Assembly: GCA_002394335.1 (NCBI GenBank)
Contig: DGTP01000015.1
Span: forward strand, 151,016-215,015
DNA length: 64,000 bases
Source of the DNA: Bacteroidales bacterium UBA4333
GTDB lineage: Bacteria; Bacteroidota; Bacteroidia; Bacteroidales; Paludibacteraceae
Reading direction: 5' to 3'
In this document: in pieces, positions 1 through 8,601 of the stretch
Numbering within the stretch: position 1 is the first letter of the stretch
Layout of the letters: every line of letters begins with the position of its first letter
Translations under genes and position numbers: made by a program
The notes under the pieces: model-generated
Database searches by the model: none
What the model saw: the letters and a program-made list of their open reading frames with translations, nothing else
What the model was told of the DNA's origin: nothing

Positions 1-321
1 AAGAATCTGGTCCAAGCCGACGGTCTCGTCCGAGGAGATGAAGCCGTTGGAAGGAATCTGCTTCATTACTTCCGCCCATGGGTCGGCAGGAGCGCCCTGC
101 TCCACAAGAGTGCCTTCCAGATCAAGACGATAGACCGTCTTATCCTCCAAAGCCACCTCCGTAGAGGAAGAGAACATCGAACCGAACAAAGCGCCCATAA
201 GAGCACTTAATACCAGATAAATCAGAAACGCCCAAAGGCATCCGCGGAGACAACCGCCGCGACGACGCGGCTGTTGGGGTGTATTGTTGTCCCCATTCGT
301 TTTAGTACCAAAAATAATCAT
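1..321 (-). CDS. sppA: Signal peptide peptidase SppA, N-terminal part (runs off the left edge)
   Basis: About 107 residues are visible, starting at the ATG at 321 and running off the window. The N-terminus has an Arg/Gly-rich cytoplasmic stretch (PRRRGGCLRG), one hydrophobic segment at about residues 28-50, then VYRLDLEGTLVEQG and, near the edge, VGLDQIL. This pattern matches the start of Bacteroidota 67K-type SppA, a membrane serine protease that cleaves leftover signal peptides. The catalytic Lys and Ser lie outside the window. The start codon overlaps the stop of rnhB by four bases (ATGA), so translation is probably coupled. The call rests on the N-terminus only. Confidence 0.72.
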   Translation of the reverse strand, partial: MIIFGTKTNGDNNTPQQPRRRGGCLRGCLWAFLIYLVLSALMGALFGSMFSSSTEVALEDKTVYRLDLEGTLVEQGAPADPWAEVMKQIPSNGFISSDETVGLDQIL

Positions 322-929
322 GACTTATATAATTTAAATGTTTTACGGTGATAAGGGGTGAGTCCGTGCAGGCGGATCGCCTCGTAATGTGCGGCTGTCG
401 GGTAGCCTTTATTGGTATCCCAGCCGTAGAGGGGGTATTGCTCATGCAGGCGTAGCATATAGTCGTCCCTGTAGGTCTTGGCGAGCACCGAGGCCGCCGC
501 AATCGACATATACCTGCCATCTCCTTTGACGACTGTCCGTGCCGGTATCTCCAGCAGTTCACCGTCAGGGATATAGGGTCTCCATTTGTTGCCGTCCACG
601 ATGATATGCTGCGGTCTGACGGAGAGGCTGTCCAAAGCGCGCTGCATGCCGGTGATGGATGCCTGAAGGATATTGATGCGGTCGATCTCTTCCGGCGTGA
701 CTTCCACGACCGCCCAAGCCAGGGCTTCGGCTTCGATAACAGGCCTCAGGGCATACCGTTCGCGTTCGGAGAGCTGTTTGGAGTCATTGAGCAAAGCGAG
801 CGAAGACCAGTCCTTCCGCTCCGGATCGAAGATGACCGCCGCCGCAAAGACAGCTCCCGCCAGCGGACCTCTGCCCGCCTCGTCGCATCCGGCTTCCAAG
901 ATATTATGTATCATCTGTGCTTCCAGCAT
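318..929 (-). CDS. rnhB: Ribonuclease HII
   Basis: Cytoplasmic endonuclease that cuts the RNA strand of RNA-DNA hybrids and removes misincorporated ribonucleotides. It has the family motifs: CDEAGRGPLAG near residue 15 (the first two catalytic acidic residues), LNDSKQL, IIVDGN with the third acid, and KGDGRYMSIAAASVLAKTYRD with the fourth. Length (203 residues) is normal for the family. Two starts are possible, ATG at 929 or at 914; the second has GGAAG nine bases upstream and gives a more typical N-terminus (MIHNILEAGCDEAG). It lies about 40 bp after tamL and overlaps sppA by four bases, so tamL-rnhB-sppA look like one operon. Confidence 0.95.
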   Translation of the reverse strand: MLEAQMIHNILEAGCDEAGRGPLAGAVFAAAVIFDPERKDWSSLALLNDSKQLSERERYALRPVIEAEALAWAVVEVTPEEIDRINILQASITGMQRALDSLSVRPQHIIVDGNKWRPYIPDGELLEIPARTVVKGDGRYMSIAAASVLAKTYRDDYMLRLHEQYPLYGWDTNKGYPTAAHYEAIRLHGLTPYHRKTFKLYKS

Positions 930-970
930 TGCTTTCTATTGATCCGTTTCCGTATTTCTCCGGCTCTCCG

Positions 971-3244
971 TCAGAACGGATGGCCGATGGCGAAATGGAA
1001 GGTCATGTCGTCGTTCCATCCCAAACCGTTGGGAGCAGTACGCCACTGCTTGCCTTCCGCCATTCGCGAGGGGTCGTACAGTTTGACACCAAAATCAACC
1101 CGGAAGATGAATAGCGACAGATCCAGACGTACGCCAACGCCATATGCCCAGGCTATCTGCTTGTAGAAGGAGTCGAAGCGGAAGACGCCTCCGGGTTGCT
1201 GCTCATAGTCGCGTATAGTCCAAATGTTTCCCGCATCGGTAAAGGCGGCGAGTTCCAGGAATTTGAGCACCTTGAAACGGTACTCCAGATTCAAGTCCAG
1301 GCGTATATCCCCCGCCTGCAGATCATACACCAGGGTATTGCCTTCGCCTCGGAAAGTACCGGGACCGAGTGTTCGCGCCTGCCATCCGCGGACGCTGTTG
1401 CTACCGCCGGCGAAATAGCGTTTCTCGAACGGCACTGTAGTGGCATTGAGGTACGGTACTATCACACCTATTCCGGCGTGATAGACGAGTTTGTGCTGCG
1501 GATGGATGACATGGTGATAGGTGAAGTTCACATCCCCTTTGGCATACTGCGCAAAAGGAGTGTTGAAGAGCGTATAAGAGCCCTGTTCGTTCTTGCTGAG
1601 GTTCGCCAGCGACGCCACGCCATAGAGGAAGTTACCCGCAGTCTCCAAAGTGTACTGGAAGTTGATGTAACTGCGGTTGGGGTTACGCGACGAATAGTTG
1701 GTATAGCGTCCCGTATAGGACCAGTCAAGAATAAAATGATCTTCGTATGACGCACGGAGAGCAGACGACTTCTCAATAAAATCCTTGCGGAAGCGGTCGG
1801 ACATCCATGGAAGGTAGATATAGGATATATCCACCAGATTGAAGGAGTGTGTCCAATGGGAGCGCGGTTTCCGGGGTGCGGTATAGTAGAGACCGGCATT
1901 CGCCAGTGTACGGGTGTACTCATCCGGTCGCTGCTGGTAGTTATAGGCGATATTGATCTTGAGCTGGTTAGGCCACTGCAATCCGGCTTCCGCACGCGCT
2001 TCGATAGCACGGCTGCCGTTGGTGCGCCACTCATAGGAGCCCCGTCCGTTGAGCGTAAAAAGTTCACCTCCCCGGAAGATGTTCTTGTTGGCATACCCCA
2101 CTCCGGCTGCTATACCCCAATCGCCTGCCGAATAGGTGCCTTCGACCTCTGCCGAGATGGTATGGATCTTGGCGCGCGAGAGGGTGATATGGCAGTCCAG
2201 CAGTCCGCTATCCACCGGTGTAAAGGAGATATCGACATACTTGACCGCTCCAAGCGAGTTGAGATTGGTGTAAGTGCGTTCCAGCCGTCTCTCCGAGAAC
2301 ATCTCGCCGGGTTTAAGGGCGGTACGCTTACGGAGTACCCTGTGGCGCAGGAATTTGGTTCCGACATAAGAATAGACATAGTCTCCCTCGCCGGAGTCGG
2401 TATGCAGGATCAGTCCTTCCGGCACGCGCGAGGGGTCATAGTCGGTATGGAAACAGACACGGCGGATGGTCTGCTTGGTATAGATGCGATGGCGGATGCT
2501 ATCGGGAATAATACCCTGATAGTGGGTAAGATGCATCTGCAGTTTGACCGTGTTATTTTGGTTGGAGGAGTCGGCGGCATACGCCAGGAGCGTCTTGTCA
2601 AAATAGTAGTACCCCCGGTTGCGCATAGCAGTGGTAACGCGCTGGCGCTCTTCGTCCAGCGTAGCAGTATTATAGATATCCCCCACTTTGACGAGGGAGC
2701 GGTCCTGCCGGGCTATCTCCTCCACCTCCGGCTCTTCGATGAGAGTTGAGTACTCTGCGATGCGGTAAGGGGCATTGGCTGTGACATGATAGGTGAGATT
2801 CATCTTCTTGCCGTCCTTGCCGGTGACACGCTTGGTGGTATCCACTCCGGCGTTAAAATAGCCACGGTTCTTCATCGCCAGCCCGATCTGCTCCATCGAC
2901 ACACCCGTCAGCATATCATCATAGATGACAGGCGCCTCCCCCATCTTGTGGGCATTGTTGGCAAACCATTTGTTCGCCTTGGTGGAAGTATCCCGCGGAG
3001 CGGTGTTATAGACATGCAGCTGGAGTTTCCAGAAGCCGAATATCTCCGAGTTGTGCTTCTGGCGGAGGTAAGAGTTGAGGTCTGAGGAAGAGATCTCTTT
3101 GGTGTCCTCCACCCTCACTTTGGCTTTGTTGAGCAGGTACTGCCCCTCGGGCACGAACTTGGCAGTGTTGCACGACGAAAAAAGAATGAGTACACCGGCA
3201 CCCAGCCCCACAAGCAGTCTATGCATCTTACGCGCGCGCAACAT
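971..3244 (-). CDS. tamL: TamL-type lipidated BamA/TamA family outer membrane protein
   Basis: A 757-residue Omp85-family protein. The N-terminus is a lipoprotein signal (LILFSSC, acylated Cys at residue 25), followed by 'NTAKFVPEGQYLLNKAKV', which is typical of the lipidated TamA homologue of Bacteroidota. POTRA-like segments occupy roughly residues 30-400; the C-terminal half is a 16-strand-type barrel containing RYFAGGSNSVRGW and ending in FAIGHPF. In this phylum TamL works with TamB in outer-membrane biogenesis; tamB is in this window but 51 kb away (54605-59113). Starts at 3244 or 3226 are both possible. A consensus promoter lies at 3264-3295. Confidence 0.88.
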   Translation of the reverse strand: MLRARKMHRLLVGLGAGVLILFSSCNTAKFVPEGQYLLNKAKVRVEDTKEISSSDLNSYLRQKHNSEIFGFWKLQLHVYNTAPRDTSTKANKWFANNAHKMGEAPVIYDDMLTGVSMEQIGLAMKNRGYFNAGVDTTKRVTGKDGKKMNLTYHVTANAPYRIAEYSTLIEEPEVEEIARQDRSLVKVGDIYNTATLDEERQRVTTAMRNRGYYYFDKTLLAYAADSSNQNNTVKLQMHLTHYQGIIPDSIRHRIYTKQTIRRVCFHTDYDPSRVPEGLILHTDSGEGDYVYSYVGTKFLRHRVLRKRTALKPGEMFSERRLERTYTNLNSLGAVKYVDISFTPVDSGLLDCHITLSRAKIHTISAEVEGTYSAGDWGIAAGVGYANKNIFRGGELFTLNGRGSYEWRTNGSRAIEARAEAGLQWPNQLKINIAYNYQQRPDEYTRTLANAGLYYTAPRKPRSHWTHSFNLVDISYIYLPWMSDRFRKDFIEKSSALRASYEDHFILDWSYTGRYTNYSSRNPNRSYINFQYTLETAGNFLYGVASLANLSKNEQGSYTLFNTPFAQYAKGDVNFTYHHVIHPQHKLVYHAGIGVIVPYLNATTVPFEKRYFAGGSNSVRGWQARTLGPGTFRGEGNTLVYDLQAGDIRLDLNLEYRFKVLKFLELAAFTDAGNIWTIRDYEQQPGGVFRFDSFYKQIAWAYGVGVRLDLSLFIFRVDFGVKLYDPSRMAEGKQWRTAPNGLGWNDDMTFHFAIGHPF

Positions 3245-3263
3245 ACCTCATCAAATTAGCGCA

Positions 3264-3295
3264 CAAATTTACTGCTTTTTTTTGAAATACACAAA
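3264..3295 (-). promoter_or_regulatory. Bacteroidota promoter for tamL-rnhB-sppA
   Basis: On the minus strand TTTG (3292-3295) is followed after 20 bp by TAAATTTG (3264-3271), matching the -33/-7 consensus. Expected start of transcription is near 3257, about 13 nt before the tamL ATG at 3244. Confidence 0.7.
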
Positions 3296-3606
3296 TAAAA
3301 GTGGTATTTTTCTGTTTTTGTCCACAGATTGCACGGATTAAACATATTTTTTCAGGGCGGTTAGAAAGGCAGCACTATGAACGGACAGAAAGAGCCAAGG
3401 AAAGGCGATACAAGAAAAGAACTAAAAGAAAATTAGTGCGGCATGGATAGCACTTGCCTCCGAGATGCCTCCGAAATGCCTCCGAGATGCCCCCGATAAG
3501 GGTGTTATAAGCAACTAAAAACCAACAGATTATAAAAATCGGAAAGGCAAGCGCGCTATAGAAAAGGCTCGCGCAATGATGTACGAGAGATGAGCCTGTC
3601 TATACT
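3296..3606. other. Intergenic region with degenerate tandem repeats
   Basis: No gene is seen. The stretch at 3321-3345 (TCCACAGATTGCACGGATTA) is a decayed copy of the 'TCTGTG' repeat class that forms arrays at 34.5-35.2 and 45.6-45.9 kb. At 3454-3496 there is an 11-bp tandem repeat of the form GATGCCTCCGA, four imperfect copies; the same words recur at 61815-61856. The trmH-like gene ends at 3607 and may terminate in this region, but no clear hairpin with a U-run was found. Confidence 0.5.
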
Positions 3607-4410
3607 CTATTTCGGGCGGCGGAACTCGGCAAGTATGACAGCCGTAGCGATGGCTACATTCAGGCTCTCCGAGGTGGGTTCCCCCGGCGGATAGGAAGGG
3701 ATAAGAAGCGGATGGGTGACCAGACTCCGCACCTCCGGGCTGATACCGTTCCCCTCGTTGCCCATGACTATAATGGAACGCTGCGCTGTAGGAGCACCGG
3801 CGCTGTAAGAGCCAGGCACGGCCTGCTGCAAGACTTCGTACATGTTGCAGCCATCGAGGAGAGTACCAAAAACATTTACCATTTGGTCATTTACCATTTG
3901 GTCATTTATTTGGGCATTTATTTGGGCATTGAGCCATTGGGGGAGGTTCACATAATGGACGCGGACACGGGCGAGTGCACCCATCGTAGCCTGAACCACC
4001 TTGGGACTATAGCAATCGGCGGTATCCAACGAGCAGAAGATGTCCCGCACCCCGAACCAGTCGCATGTGCGGATGATCGTACCGAGGTTACCGGGATCCT
4101 GCACCCCATCCAAGGCAAGAACCAAGTCATGTACCATTTGGTCATTTACCATTTGGTCATTTGTCGGGGCATTGTCCGGTTTGCGGAAGACTCCGATGAC
4201 CCCCTGCGGGGTACGCAGGGAGGACAGCTGTTCAATAGCTGTCTTCCCCACGTTTTCCGTAGTGAGCAGTGCCTCCAAGCGGAACGCCTTTTGCAGTTCT
4301 TCCACACATTTTGGACCTTCTGCCAGAAACAGTCCCAGCTCGTCTCTGAACTTCTTCTGCTTGAGCGAACGATAGGTCTTCAGTTGCGCTTTGGTAATCT
4401 GCTCTGCCAT
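3607..4410 (-). CDS. SpoU/TrmH-family RNA 2'-O-methyltransferase with in-frame repeat insertions
   Basis: A SPOUT-fold enzyme that methylates a ribose of tRNA or rRNA with S-adenosylmethionine. It has an N-terminal substrate-binding domain (RSLKQKKFRDELGLFLAEGP) and the three knot motifs: QDPGNLGTIIRTCDWFGV, IVMGNEGNGISPEV and SESLNVAIATAVILAEFRR. The ATG at 4410 (MAEQITKAQLKTYRSL) is the start; the frame is open further upstream but that part is antisense to the preceding gene's frame. The start is one base after the stop of the lipoprotein gene, so it is in that operon. Two loops carry repeats of 'NDQMV', encoded by tandem AAATGACCAAATGGT units, that I do not expect in this family. Confidence 0.9.
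   Translation of the reverse strand: MAEQITKAQLKTYRSLKQKKFRDELGLFLAEGPKCVEELQKAFRLEALLTTENVGKTAIEQLSSLRTPQGVIGVFRKPDNAPTNDQMVNDQMVHDLVLALDGVQDPGNLGTIIRTCDWFGVRDIFCSLDTADCYSPKVVQATMGALARVRVHYVNLPQWLNAQINAQINDQMVNDQMVNVFGTLLDGCNMYEVLQQAVPGSYSAGAPTAQRSIIVMGNEGNGISPEVRSLVTHPLLIPSYPPGEPTSESLNVAIATAVILAEFRRPK
3872..3930. repeat. Tandem repeat inside the trmH-like gene (first insertion)
   Basis: Two copies of ATTTACCATTTGGTC followed by two copies of ATTTATTTGGGC, read on the plus strand. In the coding frame these give NAQINAQINDQMVNDQMV, an insertion between the conserved core 'VRVHYVNLPQWL' and 'FGTLLDG'. The frame is kept. Confidence 0.85.
4126..4174. repeat. Tandem repeat inside the trmH-like gene (second insertion)
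   Basis: Copies of ATTTACCATTTGGTC encode NDQMVNDQMVHDLV just before the conserved LALDGVQDPGNLG motif. Same word as the repeat at 3872-3930, and related to words in the glycosyltransferase and SpoIID genes. Confidence 0.85.
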
Positions 4411-4411
4411 G

Positions 4412-5836
4412 TTATTCCTCCGCCGTTTCTTCGGGTTCGTTGACCAGAATATTCTTGACCTCCCAGGTAGGACAAGTCTGTCCCGCCTCGGTCTTGTAGC
4501 GGAAGCCGATATAGATGGTCTGGTTGTTCCACTGACTGAGATCCATTCTGCCGGAGTTGAAGAATGTCCAGCTATTGGCATCGGGCACACCTGTTTCGCC
4601 GTTCCACTCGTTCCACGGGAGTTGCGTCCAGGTAGCCGAAGCGGCGTCATCCACATAGTCGGTGGAAACCCAGACGGTGATCTGCTCAAGACGTGTCTCG
4701 TCCAGCGGGCCGTAGTTCAGAGCATGGTCAAAAGAGAGCGCCGGGGAGACAGAGTTCTTCAGTTTGATCTTCGGTGTAACGAACCATCCCTCACCGTAAT
4801 GCGGTCCTCCGGCATACGCAGAGCCGCGCATTCCGTAAGCATTGTCGAAACGCCAGATATAGGTTATTCCGTCCTCCAGATTATAGTGGTGGAGGGCAAT
4901 CTTGCCGAGGTTTCCTTCGCCTGCCACTGCCTGACGGAAATAGGTAGAGAGGTTGGCAGCCCAGCCCGACGAGAGGACAAAGGACATTGTCTCCTCGATA
5001 ATTCCCGTATTGGGGATCCACGCCTCGCCGGAGTAGTTATACTCGGTAGCGACATAGTGTTTGAGGGAGGAGTCATAGGTCATGAGCACATGCCGGTCGT
5101 CCTTCTTGGCATAGGGATAAGTGAGGGTGAGATACTTGACCGGCTGTGACTCAGCTTCAGCCGGCAGCAGGGCGACCTCAGAGGACTGATAAGGCTCCCA
5201 TACGATACCCTGCGTAAAGACATAAAGCACTTCTTTCTCCATGATCTCTCCCCCTTCTGTCTGCGCAAAGGCATACTTGACTCCCACCAGATAGTCATCT
5301 TCCACCATTGGCAGGAAATCGGTGAGTTGCGCCTCGTTGGAAGGCGTGAGGTACGGATGGTCGAGATCACCCCACACAGCCTTATAGTCTGCATAGGTGA
5401 GGGCGTATTGCGGCGTGCGGTTATAGAAGTCGAGATACGCGGGTTGCCCTTCGTCGGTACGGTAGGTGACATTGAATGTCGATCCCGGATCGAGATGCGG
5501 ATACTTGGAATAGATGAATGCCGGCACATACATATCCGCCGAAGCCACATCGTTGAAGCAGCGGCTTTCGCCCACCAGAGCCAAGGCGGATTGGTTCAGC
5601 TCGCCGGCATCTTTCTCTTCGTCAAGGGAAGCGGCATACGCCTTGTTGGTCTTGTTGTCGGCAATGATCTTATAGTCCGCATCGGTGAGGACATAGTCAT
5701 AGGTCTTGACCAGCGAATGTTGCGGATCGCCGTTGTCCAGATATTTCTCGTCGAAATAATTGTCACACGAAGTACAAAGTGACAAAGTACCAAGTACCAA
5801 GGCTGCGCCTAAAATATATTTCTTTTTCATATGCAT
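4412..5836 (-). CDS. Surface lipoprotein, choice-of-anchor-J-like, partner of the TonB receptor
   Basis: A 474-residue SPII lipoprotein (LCTSC, Cys 24 from the first ATG; a second ATG at 5830 gives MKKKYILG). The C-terminal part, roughly residues 310-470, contains WRFDNAYGMRGSAYAGG, WFVTPKIKL, ITVWVSTDY and IYIGFRYKT, the pattern of the jelly-roll 'choice-of-anchor J' or DUF5017 type domain found in Bacteroidota surface lipoproteins. It follows the TonB receptor gene by 49 bp and most likely forms its outer-leaflet partner, as SusD does for SusC, though it is not a SusD homologue. Part of the signal peptide (GTLSLCTSC) is encoded by a tandem 'GTACTTTG' repeat. Ligand unknown. Confidence 0.75.
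   Translation of the reverse strand: MHMKKKYILGAALVLGTLSLCTSCDNYFDEKYLDNGDPQHSLVKTYDYVLTDADYKIIADNKTNKAYAASLDEEKDAGELNQSALALVGESRCFNDVASADMYVPAFIYSKYPHLDPGSTFNVTYRTDEGQPAYLDFYNRTPQYALTYADYKAVWGDLDHPYLTPSNEAQLTDFLPMVEDDYLVGVKYAFAQTEGGEIMEKEVLYVFTQGIVWEPYQSSEVALLPAEAESQPVKYLTLTYPYAKKDDRHVLMTYDSSLKHYVATEYNYSGEAWIPNTGIIEETMSFVLSSGWAANLSTYFRQAVAGEGNLGKIALHHYNLEDGITYIWRFDNAYGMRGSAYAGGPHYGEGWFVTPKIKLKNSVSPALSFDHALNYGPLDETRLEQITVWVSTDYVDDAASATWTQLPWNEWNGETGVPDANSWTFFNSGRMDLSQWNNQTIYIGFRYKTEAGQTCPTWEVKNILVNEPEETAEE
5768..5802. repeat. Tandem 'GTACTTTGTCACTTTGTACTT' class repeat in a signal-peptide coding region
   Basis: AAGTACAAAGTGACAAAGTA followed by CCAAGTACCAAGG; 7-8 bp units. On the coding strand it gives LGTLSLCTSC including the lipobox. 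The same word family occurs at 33792-33826, 33853-33880 and 62362-62394. Confidence 0.75.
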
Positions 5837-5885
5837 CTTTTGTCTTTTAGTGAAATGGTCTTTTATCTTTTAGCAAAGCGGTCTG

Positions 5886-8600
5886 TCAGAACTGCAATTT
5901 GAGGCGGATATTCCACTGTCTTCCCTTGTTGTAGAAGAAATAGATATTATCCTTGGTGTTCTCCGCCACAGTCTGTGTAGCGGTGCTTGCCGACCAGGCT
6001 TTCTCGATATAGTACTGGTTGAGTACGTTGGTGACATTTCCGCCGATGGTTGCGCGGACAGGTCCTATGTCAAAGGAATAGGACGCACGCAAATCCATCG
6101 AGCCGCCCAGCGGGCATCGGTACGGCTCAACGATATTCATCTCCTTGCCCAGATTGAGGTTCGAGCCGGAGAAGGAATAATAGCTGTAGTTGCGGTCGTA
6201 GAGGGTATATTCACCGCCGATACGGAAGCCTTTGAAGGGCTTGAAGGTAACGCCGAAGTTGGCGGTAGTCTGTGCCTGTCCGCCTACGTGGATACCTTTC
6301 ATGTTGATTTTTGCCCAAGCGTGGTCAGGCGCGCCGATCTCGGTACGCTGTCCGTCGGCGGTCATGGCGAAGCCGTGTTCGTCATAAGCGCGGCCGATGA
6401 CCGAGTCGCTATCCCATTTCCAGTCGCCCAACGAAACCATTGCGCTCAACTCCACCCATTTGGCAGGGCGCACTTTGGCTTCGAACTCCAGACCCATGTG
6501 GCGGGCATTGACGCCTGTCATGTTCATATAGAACTGCGTCTGGTTCATGTCAGCGAGGTTTCCGTACTTGGTCATGGATTTGTCCATCCATTCGGTGAAA
6601 TAGCCGTTGACGCGGACACGTGCATACTGGTTCTCAAAGCCGTATCCCAATTCGACGGAAGCGATCTTCTCGTTCTTCGCCTCGTTGTTGATAGCATTGG
6701 AAGTGCTGACAGACATATAGATAGACTGATATTTCGGAGCGCGCGAGATAAATCCGGCATTGAGGAAGACGTTATGATACTTGGCGAACTTGTAGTTGAC
6801 ACCGCCTTTGATGGTTCCACCAATACGGACAACGGAGTCGCGTGCGGTGACATTATCATAGTAATAGCGGTCGGTACGCCAGTTATGATTGAACGAGAGC
6901 GAGGCATTGACGAACGCTGAGAGGTTGTTCTTGCTATACTCAAGGCTGCCGAAGACACCCTCCTGAACGATGGTACCGGTATAGTCGCGGTAGGCTATAT
7001 CCCCCACCCCGAGTTTCTCATTCACCCAGTTGGGGTCATTGCGTTTGGGGTTGTTCTCCGCCAAGACCGACGAGCGGTTAGCGTCAATATAGTACGCGCC
7101 GCCGAAGAGGTCGCTGACGACAGCCTGGTGGATACCCTGATACCAACGGACATCGACTCCTGCGGTGAGTTCGAGGCAATCCAGGAATTTCTTGTCATAG
7201 GTAGAGACGAGTCCTACCCAGTTGTGGTAGTTGCGGTTCTCGCATATAACCAACTCCGATCCGTATTCGGAAGCGGCGTTTATATCCTGTACCATGGCGT
7301 AGTCGAACATTCCTGTAACGGGATCGCGGAAGGTGGTTGTCACCTCTCCGTTGTAAGCCCCGCGCGTGAGATCGGAGTACGAATAGGAGGAGTTGAGTCC
7401 GTTTTCAGCCGTTCGCCCAAATCCCCGTCCGATAGAGGTATAGAGTGTCGAGGACAGGCTGGAGGTATTGTCGATCTGCCAAACGTGGTTGAGCGAAATC
7501 TGGGGTTTGTGGTACTGGTTGTAGTTGGTACCTGCCTGTTTGCCGTCTTTGCCTATACCATACGAGGGGTTGTACCGACGGCGGTCCATGCCGGAGGGCA
7601 TATACTGTGCCACCCTGTTCCACTCGGCAAGGGTGAGAGCGCCGTTATTGCCGGAAGGACGCGTCCAGTGCCATTGCGGAGCGCCGAAGCCGGTGAGCGA
7701 GAGCTGGTGGTTCTCGTTGATACGTTTGGAGATATTAGCGAAATAGCTGTAGCCCTGGAAGCCTGTTCCCTGGATGTATCCGTTGCCCCATGTGCGGCTT
7801 CCCATGACGGTGATCGCCCAGCCGTTTTTCATCAGCCCCGTCGAGACGGAGAAAAGCACTTTGTTGTAGCCGTCATTTCCCATGGCGTAACTGAGCATTC
7901 CGCCCTTCTTGGCATCAATGCCTCGGGTAACGATATTGATCGTACCGCCCACGGAAGGCGCAGATAGTTTGGAAGCACCCATACCACGCTGTGTCTGCAT
8001 GACCGAGGTGACGTCGCTCAGTCCCTGCCAGTTGGACCAATAGACCGTACCGCCCTCCATGTCATTCATCGGCACACCGTTGATCATGGTAGCCACATTG
8101 GTGTTGTCGAATCCGCGCATCCATATCTCGGAGTCTCCCCATCCGCCGCCGACACCGTTGGCATGCACACCGGGGGTGTTCTTGAGCACTTCCGGGAACT
8201 CTTGTCCGGCAAGCCGCTCTTCGATCTCAAGCGCCGATATCTGGCTGACAGCCACAGGCGTCTGTTGCTGGCGCGCTATCTGGCCGGTGATTGTGACATC
8301 CTGCAAAGCCACCGCCTCTTCTTCCAGTTTGACGATGCCGATATCATTCCGTTTGAAACTCATCTCCAGCGGCGCATAGCCGACATAGGAGAACTGGAGT
8401 TTGCGGTTAGTGACGGTGATTTTGAAGTTTCCGTCAAGATCGGTAACCACACCATTGGTTGTACCGGCTTCGATGACAGTAACGCCGACGAGGGGTTCGT
8501 CGGTAGCGGCGTCAACGACTGTTCCGGTGAGTTTCTGTGCCTGGGCAAAGAACATGGTCGATGCCAGAAGACAGAAGCATAGGGAAAAGACTTTTCTCAT
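5886..8600 (-). CDS. TonB-dependent outer membrane receptor
   Basis: A 904-residue TonB-dependent transporter. Signal peptide 1-21 (cut before QKLTG), a carboxypeptidase-regulatory-like domain at about 22-100 (LTGTVVDAATDEPLVGVTVI), a plug at about 110-225 (EFPEVLKNTPGVHANGVGGG, GGTVYWSNW, APSVGGTINIVTRG), then the barrel, ending in the aromatic WNIRLKLQF. It imports a ligand across the outer membrane using TonB energy. It is not a strict SusC, although the order receptor then lipoprotein imitates SusC-SusD. The nuclease gene immediately upstream (stop one base before this ATG) suggests nucleic-acid fragments as cargo; this is inference from position. Confidence 0.9.
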   Translation of the reverse strand: MRKVFSLCFCLLASTMFFAQAQKLTGTVVDAATDEPLVGVTVIEAGTTNGVVTDLDGNFKITVTNRKLQFSYVGYAPLEMSFKRNDIGIVKLEEEAVALQDVTITGQIARQQQTPVAVSQISALEIEERLAGQEFPEVLKNTPGVHANGVGGGWGDSEIWMRGFDNTNVATMINGVPMNDMEGGTVYWSNWQGLSDVTSVMQTQRGMGASKLSAPSVGGTINIVTRGIDAKKGGMLSYAMGNDGYNKVLFSVSTGLMKNGWAITVMGSRTWGNGYIQGTGFQGYSYFANISKRINENHQLSLTGFGAPQWHWTRPSGNNGALTLAEWNRVAQYMPSGMDRRRYNPSYGIGKDGKQAGTNYNQYHKPQISLNHVWQIDNTSSLSSTLYTSIGRGFGRTAENGLNSSYSYSDLTRGAYNGEVTTTFRDPVTGMFDYAMVQDINAASEYGSELVICENRNYHNWVGLVSTYDKKFLDCLELTAGVDVRWYQGIHQAVVSDLFGGAYYIDANRSSVLAENNPKRNDPNWVNEKLGVGDIAYRDYTGTIVQEGVFGSLEYSKNNLSAFVNASLSFNHNWRTDRYYYDNVTARDSVVRIGGTIKGGVNYKFAKYHNVFLNAGFISRAPKYQSIYMSVSTSNAINNEAKNEKIASVELGYGFENQYARVRVNGYFTEWMDKSMTKYGNLADMNQTQFYMNMTGVNARHMGLEFEAKVRPAKWVELSAMVSLGDWKWDSDSVIGRAYDEHGFAMTADGQRTEIGAPDHAWAKINMKGIHVGGQAQTTANFGVTFKPFKGFRIGGEYTLYDRNYSYYSFSGSNLNLGKEMNIVEPYRCPLGGSMDLRASYSFDIGPVRATIGGNVTNVLNQYYIEKAWSASTATQTVAENTKDNIYFFYNKGRQWNIRLKLQF

Positions 8601-8601
8601 G

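Noticed and set aside
3411..3606. Small RNA gene after the trmH-like gene
   Set aside because: No consensus promoter and no clear hairpin terminator were found in this stretch.
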